A stretch of DNA of 64,000 nucleotides from Gottfriedia sp049568075 (GTDB lineage: Bacteria; Bacillota; Bacilli; Bacillales; Bacillaceae_G). The notes below the pieces were generated by a model. That model was given only the letters and a program-made list of their open reading frames with translations, was not told where the DNA came from and did no database searches. Within the stretch, counting starts at the first letter, position 1. Each line of letters begins with the position of its first letter. The translations under genes were made by a program, and so were the position numbers. Of this stretch, positions 58,206-64,000 are shown in pieces. Where the stretch lies: assembly GCA_049568075.1 (NCBI GenBank), contig CP144911.1, one strand, 5' to 3'.

Positions 58206-58857
58206 TTGTACGCATTCTCCTTTCAACTGATTTACCCAGAAGGGATAGGATCATAATGATAATGTAATAGATTGCTGCTACAAAAATAAGTGGCTCCATA
58301 AATGAGTACGTCTCTCCACCTACTAAGAATGCTCTTCTCATTAAATCAGATGCACCAATTACTGTTACCATTGCTGATTCCTTCGTTAATGTAATAAACT
58401 CATTCATCAAAGCTGGTAAAATATTTTTAAATGCTTGAGGTAAAATAATTTTTGACATCATTTTACGGTAAGGGATACCTAAAGCTGAAGCAGCTTCTTG
58501 TTGACCTTTATCTACTGCTAGTATACCTGCACGGATGATCTCTGATACATAAGCTCCTGAATTCAAACCAAAAGCCAATACCGCTGCGGGGAACTTTTCG
58601 ATATCGAAACCAATTAATTGTGGTAAACCATAATAAATAATCATTAATTGCAAAACCATCGGTGTTCCACGAAAAATTGAAGTATAAAAATCAGCTATTA
58701 CGACTAACCATTTTGCACGGCTAATTTTCATTAATGCAAGTAAAATTGCTAAAACAAGACCTAATAAAATTGAACAAACAACTACTAATAGTGTTAATTT
58801 TAATCCGGCCAATATATATGGAATTGAAGGGACAATTTGAGAAAAATCTAAGTTCAT
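58198..58857 (-). CDS. artQ: Arginine-type ABC transporter permease (ArtQ/YqiY)
   Basis: The protein has 219 residues with about five membrane helices, from YILAGLKLTLLVVVCSILLG onward. The EAA loop is GQQEAASALGIPYRKMMSKI, followed by LPQAFKNILPALMNEFITL, contacts for the ATPase. It is the HisM/GlnP-type channel of the importer. AAAGGAG precedes ATG 58857; an ATG 13 codons earlier is less likely. An aminotransferase gene separates it from the binding-protein gene. Confidence 0.94.
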   Translation of the reverse strand: MNLDFSQIVPSIPYILAGLKLTLLVVVCSILLGLVLAILLALMKISRAKWLVVIADFYTSIFRGTPMVLQLMIIYYGLPQLIGFDIEKFPAAVLAFGLNSGAYVSEIIRAGILAVDKGQQEAASALGIPYRKMMSKIILPQAFKNILPALMNEFITLTKESAMVTVIGASDLMRRAFLVGGETYSFMEPLIFVAAIYYIIIMILSLLGKSVERRMRTND

Positions 58858-58936
58858 ATTGTAGTACTCCTTTACTATTTGTCTTTTAAATTGCAAAGTT
58901 TATTCGACAATGCCTGTTTAGATAAAGAGCACTGGT

Positions 58937-60277
58937 TTAGAAACCAATGCCCTTTGTTTCATATAATTCATATCCAATGGATTGCTCATATTCTGTTAAT
59001 GCTTCATCTAAGATTGCTAACCCATCATCGATTTGATTCTTCGTAACTGTTAATGGTGGAATCATTCGAATTACTTCACTGTTATTACCACAGAAGTAGA
59101 ATAAAACACCTTTTTCCAAAGCAAGATCAAGAATTTTAAATAAACCATCACCGTTTGGTTCTTTTGTAGCTGGATTAATGATTTCAATCCCGATCATTAA
59201 ACCAATTGAGCGAATGCTTCCAATTACTGAATGCTTTTCTTTTAATGCATTCAGTTTTTCTACTGCGTAAGCTCCAACTTCTCTTGTATTTTCTAAAAGC
59301 TTTTCTTCTTTTATAATTTCTAAAACAGCCAACGCAGCTGAACAAGCTATTGGATTTCCTCCAAATGTTGTTCCGTGACTACCTAGTGGCCACTGTTTCA
59401 TTAGTTCATTTGATGCTACAGTCGCACTTAAAGGAATACCATTTGCAATACCTTTTGCAATTGCCATAATATCTGGCGTTACATCAAAAGTATGTGCAGC
59501 AAACCAATCTCCTGTCCGTCCAAATCCAGTTTGAACTTCATCAAAAATTAGTAAAATATTATTTTTATCACAGATTTCTCGTATTTTCTTTAACCATGCC
59601 TTAGGTGGTACTACATATCCACCTTCACCTAGAACTGGCTCTACAATAACTGCAGCTACTTCTTCTGGAGTTACTTGATGATTAAATAAACGTTTAAAAT
59701 CTTTTTCTAATTGCTCTACTACATATGATTCTTCATCATAACCTTCAGGGCATTCGGAAACATTTGCATAAGGTATTTGATAAGAGCCTGTTGGTTGTAA
59801 AAATTTTCGATACTTACTTTTTGAAGTCGTAACGCTTAGAGCTCCCATAGAACGGCCATGGAAACAACCAATAAATGAAACAATATATGGACGTTTAGTA
59901 GCATGTTTAGCTAGCTTAATCGCACCTTCAATCGCTTCAGTTCCACTATTACCAAAAAAGAAAGTATCTAAGTTACCAGGAAGAATTTCAGCCAACTCAT
60001 CTGCTAGCTTTAAAATCGATTCGTAAATAATAACACCCGATGGACCATGTGCTAAAGAATCTGCGCCATCTTTAATTGCCTGTACTACTTTTGGATGACG
60101 ATGTCCAACATTTGTAGTAGCAATGCCAGATGTAAAGTCTAAGTACTCTTTACCATCTACACCATAATAGTAACAGCCTTCTTCCTTTACAACTGGTAAA
60201 TTAGGATGATCCTTTGCCATGCTTGGTGCAAGACGTAAAGGCATTTTTTCTAATAAGTGACTCCAATCTTTCTCCAT
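58937..60277 (-). CDS. Class III (4-aminobutyrate/ornithine-type) aminotransferase
   Basis: The protein has 446 residues, PLP fold type I. Motifs are FFFGNSGTEAIEGAIKLAKH, SFIGCFHGRSMGALSVT, cofactor Asp in LLIFDEVQTGFGRTG, PLP lysine in IMAIAKGIANGIPLSA, and GSHGTTFGGNPIAC. The closest look is to gamma-aminobutyrate or ornithine/acetylornithine enzymes. It lies between artP and artQ in an arginine-type uptake operon, so ornithine or GABA made from imported arginine is a likely substrate (inference). GGAGG is eight bases before ATG 60277. Confidence 0.9.
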   Translation of the reverse strand: MEKDWSHLLEKMPLRLAPSMAKDHPNLPVVKEEGCYYYGVDGKEYLDFTSGIATTNVGHRHPKVVQAIKDGADSLAHGPSGVIIYESILKLADELAEILPGNLDTFFFGNSGTEAIEGAIKLAKHATKRPYIVSFIGCFHGRSMGALSVTTSKSKYRKFLQPTGSYQIPYANVSECPEGYDEESYVVEQLEKDFKRLFNHQVTPEEVAAVIVEPVLGEGGYVVPPKAWLKKIREICDKNNILLIFDEVQTGFGRTGDWFAAHTFDVTPDIMAIAKGIANGIPLSATVASNELMKQWPLGSHGTTFGGNPIACSAALAVLEIIKEEKLLENTREVGAYAVEKLNALKEKHSVIGSIRSIGLMIGIEIINPATKEPNGDGLFKILDLALEKGVLFYFCGNNSEVIRMIPPLTVTKNQIDDGLAILDEALTEYEQSIGYELYETKGIGF

Positions 60278-60374
60278 CAATAATTCCTCCCCTGATTACA
60301 ACAAAAACTTCTCATTTCTATATCATTCGCCATACCCTATAGGTTTATCTTTAAAACTATTAAAATCTTACGTT

Positions 60375-61130
60375 TTACTTCAATTCACCAAACCATTTTT
60401 TAACTAATTTATCAACAGTTCCATCAGCTTTTAATTCTTTTAGTGCTTTATCAAATTTAGGCGTTAATTTACTACCTTTTGGAAGAGCTACTGCTGAACC
60501 AGATTGTTCAAAGAAATCTTGCATTAATTCACCTTGCATTTGAGGTAATTTATTTAAATAGCCACTTGCTACAGATTGTTCTATAACAACAGCATCAAAT
60601 CTTCCAGCTTTTAATTCTTCTACCATCTCAGGAATACGGTTACGGTTTTCAACTTTAAATCCAACTTTTTTAGAAACTTCAATTGCTTTTGTTTCTTGAA
60701 TTGAACCAGCTTGTACTCCGACTGTTTTTCCCTTTAAATCTTCAACACTTTTAATATTTGAATCTTTATTTACAACTATTTCATTTTGATCAGTGAAATA
60801 TGGTTCAGTGAAATCTGCATTTTTCGCACGCTCAGGTGTCTTTTTCATACCGGCCATTATAAAATCTACTTTATCTGCATTCATCGCAGTAATTAATGAA
60901 GTAAAATCAATATCTTTTACTTTAATTGTGTATCCAGTTTTTTTACCAAGCGCTTTAGCTAAGTCAACATCAAACCCAACTATTTTGTCATTTTTTGTGT
61001 CAATAAACTCATAAGGCTTATAATCCGCACTTGTTCCTAAGATTAAGGTTTTATCATCTGACTTGTTACAAGCAGATAACATTCCAATTGATAATGCTGA
61101 TGCAGCTAAAACTCCGACTATTTTTTTCAT
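60375..61130 (-). CDS. artP: Arginine-type ABC transporter binding lipoprotein (ArtP/YqiX)
   Basis: The protein has 251 residues: lipoprotein signal with lipobox LSAC (Cys 21), then the SBP_bac_3 fold. Typical are LILGTSADYKPYEFIDTKND, VGFDVDLAKALGKKTGYTI, the ligand contact TPERAKNADFTEPYF and LKGKTVGVQAGS. It captures a basic or polar amino acid outside the membrane. It is first in the operon, and an ARG-box-like site (61218-61233) lies about 90 bases before its start. GGGGAAG precedes the ATG. Confidence 0.93.
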   Translation of the reverse strand: MKKIVGVLAASALSIGMLSACNKSDDKTLILGTSADYKPYEFIDTKNDKIVGFDVDLAKALGKKTGYTIKVKDIDFTSLITAMNADKVDFIMAGMKKTPERAKNADFTEPYFTDQNEIVVNKDSNIKSVEDLKGKTVGVQAGSIQETKAIEVSKKVGFKVENRNRIPEMVEELKAGRFDAVVIEQSVASGYLNKLPQMQGELMQDFFEQSGSAVALPKGSKLTPKFDKALKELKADGTVDKLVKKWFGELK

Positions 61131-61511
61131 AAATGCTTCCCCCTAATTTTTGTAAAATTCAAACTTATTATTTCTATTATCTTTTTTAGTATTCTATTAA
61201 ACAACCATTTTTTTCGAATGAATAATTATTCTACAAAATGAATTTTAACACATACTAATAAATATGCAACTATATTTTTCAGTATTTCGACAAAAAATTA
61301 GATATAGCTTAATTTTACAGGGATATTATAATAAATTTTTTTTATTAATATTCATTATTTTTATATATTTATTCAATCAATTGAATGTTAGTGTTGTTAT
61401 TTGACTTTTCTAATCTTTCAAAAAGTTTTCGACAAATCTCGCAAATCACTACATTTTTTATGAGTGAATACTTGAACCCCCCAAAATTTAAGCGTTTTCA
61501 ACATTATTCAT
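61131..61511. other. Leader and promoter region of the art operon
   Basis: Gene-free AT-rich DNA. It includes the ARG-box-like palindrome and the inverted repeat ATTCAAT / ATTGAAT near 61372-61387. Nothing else is recognised. Confidence 0.45.
61218..61233. promoter_or_regulatory. ARG-box-like operator (ArgR/AhrC)
   Basis: ATGAATAATTATTCTA matches the ARG-box core TGAATWWWWATTCA in all but the last base. The location upstream of artP fits regulation by an ArgR/AhrC protein with arginine; AhrC control of this operon is known in B. subtilis. Confidence 0.65.
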
Positions 61512-61543
61512 AAAAAAAATACCATTTTGGAAATGGTATTTTC
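61512..61543 (-). terminator. Terminator of the Nudix gene
   Basis: AAATACCATTT / AAATGGTATTT with a 3-base loop; T-run on the minus strand. Confidence 0.9.
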
Positions 61544-61581
61544 ATAAAAATGATTACATTATTCATTTATAAATTATTTTA

Positions 61582-62064
61582 TTATATTAAAACTTCTTCT
61601 TCTATTACTACATCAACAACCGTATTCTCCTTATAGTAAAAGGAATAATGATGATTCCGCTCGTTATTTAATAGTATTGGAAGAAAATAAGGAATACACT
61701 CTCCTACTCCTTGATTTTTTTCATCTATTACCCAATCAATTTTTTTCCAATCTAAAATTCCTTCATCTATTTTTAAAGGCGTATCATATTTTAAGCTATT
61801 AGAAACCTCGGCCAGAAATACATACATACCTCCGAAATCCACATTTTCTTCATGCCAGGTCACTTTACCCTTATAAGTTATATCTTTCAGCTCAATCTGT
61901 ATTCCTGTTTCTTCTGCAATTTCTCTTTGCACTGATCTTTCGATTGTTTCCCCTTTTTCTATTTTTCCACCAACACCATTCCAAATTCCCATTGTAGGAG
62001 CATTTATACGATTTAACATTAATAGTTCATCATTACGTTTGATAAAACATAAAGTATATTTCAC
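61582..62064 (-). CDS. Nudix hydrolase (8-oxo-dGTPase / MutT-like)
   Basis: The protein has 160 residues. The Nudix box is complete: GGKIEKGETIERSVQREIAE followed by ETGI, matching GX5EX7REUXEEXGU. YTLCFIKRNDELLMLNR opens the fold as in YtkD/MutT-type nucleotide cleaners. It hydrolyses a nucleoside diphosphate derivative with Mg; the exact substrate is unknown. I favour GTG at 62064, which gives the family-typical N-terminus; TTG at 62085 is the longer alternative. Confidence 0.88.
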   Translation of the reverse strand: MKYTLCFIKRNDELLMLNRINAPTMGIWNGVGGKIEKGETIERSVQREIAEETGIQIELKDITYKGKVTWHEENVDFGGMYVFLAEVSNSLKYDTPLKIDEGILDWKKIDWVIDEKNQGVGECIPYFLPILLNNERNHHYSFYYKENTVVDVVIEEEVLI

Positions 62065-62219
62065 AAATTCCCACTTACCTTTCAAGCATATTAGTAAATT
62101 TTATTCCTATTAATTATGGCATAATTTGCTAGTATTTTGTTCGTAAAACAACTTTACTAATTATTTAGAATATTTTAAAATTTAATTAATATATTAGAAC
62201 TACAAAGGAGAGGTGTGTT

Positions 62220-62414
62220 GTGGATCAATCAAATATTATCGATTTAAACCAGTATAGAAAATTAAAAAAACATAGATCAGAATCCTTCGCTTTTCGCGTA
62301 AAATTTGATGAAACGGCATATAAAGATGCATTAATGTTATTAATTTTTACATGCTCTTTAGCTGTATTATCTTTCTTTTTTATCTTTTATTTTATTTACA
62401 AAATAATTAACTAA
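62220..62414 (+). CDS. Small single-span membrane protein (64 aa)
   Basis: GTG start at 62220 with AAAGGAGAGG before it, a very strong ribosome site. The head is polar (MDQSNIIDLNQYRKLKKHRS), followed by a charged stretch and one membrane helix (ALMLLIFTCSLAVLSFFFIF) to the end. NQYRKLKKH heads of this kind recur in small Bacillus proteins, but I do not recognise a named family. It is convergent with brxB behind a perfect terminator. Confidence 0.75.
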   Translation: MDQSNIIDLNQYRKLKKHRSESFAFRVKFDETAYKDALMLLIFTCSLAVLSFFFIFYFIYKIIN

Positions 62415-62461
62415 AACGCTTCATTTGAATAACAGTTTACATAATAATAATATTATGCACA

Positions 62462-62515
62462 AAAAAAAGTACAAAAATTTATGGAATTCCTCCCATAAAT
62501 TTTTGTACTTATTTA
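62462..62515. terminator. Strong bidirectional terminator
   Basis: AAGTACAAAAATTTATGG / CCATAAATTTTTGTACTT, 18 perfect pairs, between converging genes. Confidence 0.95.
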
Positions 62516-62516
62516 A

Positions 62517-62954
62517 TTAAATTTCTTCACAAAATTGATCGAAGTAATTTTGAAGTTTTTGAATGACTTGCATTGGATCATGACCTTCAATTTCATGACG
62601 CTCCACCATTGCTACAAGCTCACCGTCTTTTAAAAGTGCAAATGACGGAGATGATGGTGCTTTACCAGTAAAAAATTCACGGGCTCTTGCAGTAGCTTCT
62701 TTATCTTGCCCAGCAAACACAGTTACTAATTGGTCAGGTCTTGCATCATAGTGCACTGAATGTGCTGCTGCAGGACGAGCAATACCACCAGCACAACCAC
62801 ATACTGAGTTTACCATTACAAGTGTAGTGCCTTTCTTTTCTAGAGCTTTTTCTACTTCCTCAGGTGTTTTTAACTCTGCATAACCAGCCGCTACGATTTC
62901 TTGACGTGCAGTATGGACAACATCATTCATAAAAAAATTAAAATTCATATTCAT
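62517..62954 (-). CDS. brxB: Bacilliredoxin BrxB (YqiW)
   Basis: The protein has 145 residues, a thioredoxin-like fold with the unusual active site VNSVCGCAGGIARPA (CGC). It opens MNMNFNFFMNDVVHTARQEI and carries FAGQDKEATARAREFF and MVERHEIEGHDP as in B. subtilis YqiW. Bacilliredoxins remove bacillithiol from protein cysteines after oxidative stress, so this organism probably makes bacillithiol. AAGGAG precedes the ATG. Its place beside the art operon is conserved. Confidence 0.96.
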   Translation of the reverse strand: MNMNFNFFMNDVVHTARQEIVAAGYAELKTPEEVEKALEKKGTTLVMVNSVCGCAGGIARPAAAHSVHYDARPDQLVTVFAGQDKEATARAREFFTGKAPSSPSFALLKDGELVAMVERHEIEGHDPMQVIQKLQNYFDQFCEEI

Positions 62955-63064
62955 TTCATCTACTCCTTACATGCTTTTTTTCATCTTACCAATTTAGCGG
63001 CTATTAATTCAAGCTTTTGAACCTGCTAGTTTTATTATTTCAAATGAATCTTTAAACGCCGTAA

Positions 63065-63376
63065 TTATTCATCCACTAACTCTACAATTAAATTCGGTAA
63101 ATGAGCTAATGTAGATATGGCGTATTGGTAATCTTCATTTAATTCTTCAACAACACGTATAACAGTGACGAAAGGATTTTTTACGACAAACTGATCAATC
63201 TTTTCCACATCTCCCGCAATAAATAAAACTTTTGCATCAATTTTATTTTTTAATCCGATTGAATGTAATGTGGATAATACATTTTTCATTAGCTCTTCTT
63301 CTTGCTCACTAGCACCTTCTAATATCACACAGTCCCAACTTAATAACTTAAGCTGATCAAAAAGAAGTTCGTCCAT
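63065..63376 (-). CDS. Cytosolic hypothetical protein (103 aa)
   Basis: I do not recognise this protein. GGAGGGAG lies four bases before ATG 63376. It is acidic and alpha/beta in pattern (MDELLFDQLKLLSWDCVILE, AKVLFIAGDVEKIDQFV, FVTVIRVVEELNED, NLIVELVDE), like a small Rossmann- or thioredoxin-like domain. There is no membrane segment. It lies 110 bases upstream of brxB on the same strand and may be cotranscribed, but a promoter could fit in the gap. Confidence 0.65.
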   Translation of the reverse strand: MDELLFDQLKLLSWDCVILEGASEQEEELMKNVLSTLHSIGLKNKIDAKVLFIAGDVEKIDQFVVKNPFVTVIRVVEELNEDYQYAISTLAHLPNLIVELVDE

Positions 63377-63467
63377 ATCTCTCCCTCCATATCGCTTGTT
63401 TATACAAATATATGAGGAAATGAACGAAAGCATACTTTTTTAGTATGAAATGAAAAAACTCTAATAT

Positions 63468-63716
63468 TTAAGCTTCACCAATGCCAAATGCCAATATTAA
63501 AAAGAAGAAGAAAATAAAGGAGATAATATTTAAGAAGGCACCAAGAATGATATTTGATATTTTTTTTGAAAGGAATGCAAAAATTACGCCTGTTATTGAT
63601 AAGATTAAGAAACACAAAAGGAATATGCCCAGTTGTTTAGTGTGATCACTGATAAAAAGAGCTATAACAATACTGATACCAACCATCATTAAAGAAAGCC
63701 TACCATATTTATTCAA
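63468..63716 (-). CDS. Small membrane protein (82 aa, 3 TM)
   Basis: The start is TTG at 63716 shortly after GGGGAG. Three hydrophobic segments cover nearly the whole chain: LSLMMVGISIVIALFIS, LGIFLLCFLILSITGVIFAF and IILGAFLNIISFIFFFFLIL. The end is AFGIGEA. It resembles many short Bacillus membrane proteins with an alternating helix pattern, but no family is claimed. It precedes the 103-residue protein gene by about 90 bases. Confidence 0.6.
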   Translation of the reverse strand: MNKYGRLSLMMVGISIVIALFISDHTKQLGIFLLCFLILSITGVIFAFLSKKISNIILGAFLNIISFIFFFFLILAFGIGEA

Positions 63717-63821
63717 CTAACTCCCCATCCTCGCTATTTTTATTCTTACATTAAATGTATCACAATTAGCTACTGGAAATGGATGGAAAAATAAAAATAA
63801 CAACTTAACGCTCTGAAAGAA

Positions 63822-63850
63822 AAAAGAACGCTTTAAAAGCGTTCTTTTAA
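63822..63850. terminator. Terminator overlapping the stop of the last gene
   Basis: AAAAGAACGCTT / AAGCGTTCTTTT with a 2-4-base loop. The stop codon of the partial MFS gene (63847-63849) lies at the end of the stem, so it can end transcripts from both sides. Confidence 0.8.
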
Positions 63851-64000
63851 GAATTAACAGTTAATTTTGCATCCGATTCAACCTTGACTGCATTTCTTTT
63901 TTGAAAAAGTCGATTTACAAAATACATCATTGGAAAACTTATAAAAGCGATTGCACTAATTATAACAAATCCACGTCCGCCATTTTCATATCCGAAGTAA
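63847..64000 (-). CDS. C-terminus of an MFS transporter (cut by window edge)
   Basis: The frame is open to the window end: ...YFGYENGGRGFVIISAIAF, ISFPMMYFVNRLFQKRN, AVKVESDAKLTVNS, stop. One last membrane helix followed by a basic then polar tail is the usual end of a 12-helix major facilitator. Only 50 codons are visible, so neither subfamily nor substrate can be given. Confidence 0.6.
   Translation of the reverse strand, partial: YFGYENGGRGFVIISAIAFISFPMMYFVNRLFQKRNAVKVESDAKLTVNS

Noticed and set aside
1..64000. tRNA or rRNA genes, prophage, integrase with att sites
   Set aside because: None seen. The amidase at 39.3 kb resembles endolysins but has no phage neighbours, so I read it as a sporulation-type wall enzyme.

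Overview
The window is AT-rich chromosomal DNA (by eye about two thirds A+T) from an endospore-forming member of the Bacillaceae. Shine-Dalgarno sequences are strong (AAAGGAGG type), TTG and GTG starts are common, and most operons end in U-tract hairpins. The clearest sign is gene order. On the minus strand run brxB (yqiW), artP/artQ/artR (yqiXYZ), a yqjA-like gene, an L,D-transpeptidase where B. subtilis has yqjB, mce (yqjC), yqjD, yqjE, a Y-family polymerase (yqjH), rnz (yqjK), then proI (yqjO, plus strand), yqjP and yqjQ. This is the B. subtilis yqi-yqj block, stretched by inserted genes and lacking zwf/gndA between the polymerase and rnz. I cannot fix the species; a Gottfriedia- or Bacillus-like genus fits.

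Layout. 0-11.9 kb: the 3' end of a pyridoxal/HMP-kinase gene, a lipoprotein, a YdeI-like protein, a nitroreductase with an Rrf2 regulator and a three-half-site operator, a methyltransferase, a 14-TM drug exporter, a FAD-oxidase/MFS-like pair, ydbST and a polysaccharide deacetylase. 12.1-16.1 kb: a compact yodT-S-R-Q operon (aminotransferase, two CoA-transferase subunits, M20 hydrolase) without the kamA/yodP partners. 16.4-24.6 kb: a small gene lacking a normal start codon, yqjQ, yqjP, proI, a CBS-ACT (CbpA-like) protein, a LiaI/PspA-like envelope-stress pair, a deacetylase and rnz. 24.7-41.3 kb: accessory genes (BMP lipoprotein, DsbA/FrnE protein, MocA oxidoreductase, AraC and MerR/TipAS regulators, EamA transporter, TrxR-like flavoprotein, SET protein, an IS3-family element, split chromate transporter with a YwrD-like gamma-glutamyltransferase, cell-wall amidase) up to DNA polymerase IV. 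41.4-47 kb: VOC protein, truncated haemoglobin plus YuxK thiol protein, YiaA-like protein, glycosyltransferase, a hydrolase running into a frameshifted helix-hairpin-helix gene, DedA. 47.4-64 kb: yqjE-yqjD-mce, a thermolysin-type protease, the Prli42-like miniprotein, L,D-transpeptidase, yqjA, thioesterase, acetate-type symporter with its DUF485 partner, the arg transport operon with an embedded aminotransferase, Nudix hydrolase, brxB and a partial MFS gene.

The least expected content lies between genes. Three dispersed repeat families occur here: a 52-bp-period hairpin array (21.33 and 32.60 kb, opposite orientations), an alternating about-21-bp AT-rich array sharing a perfect 55-bp block (0.6 and 47.1 kb, inverted), and an element beginning CAGACTG (1.54, 3.33 and 16.25 kb). 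Several copies sit inside or beside transcription terminators. At three sites the pattern is gene, hairpin without U-tract, repeat, related hairpin with U-tract. The IS3-family element has likewise split a terminator, with one stem arm left on each side.
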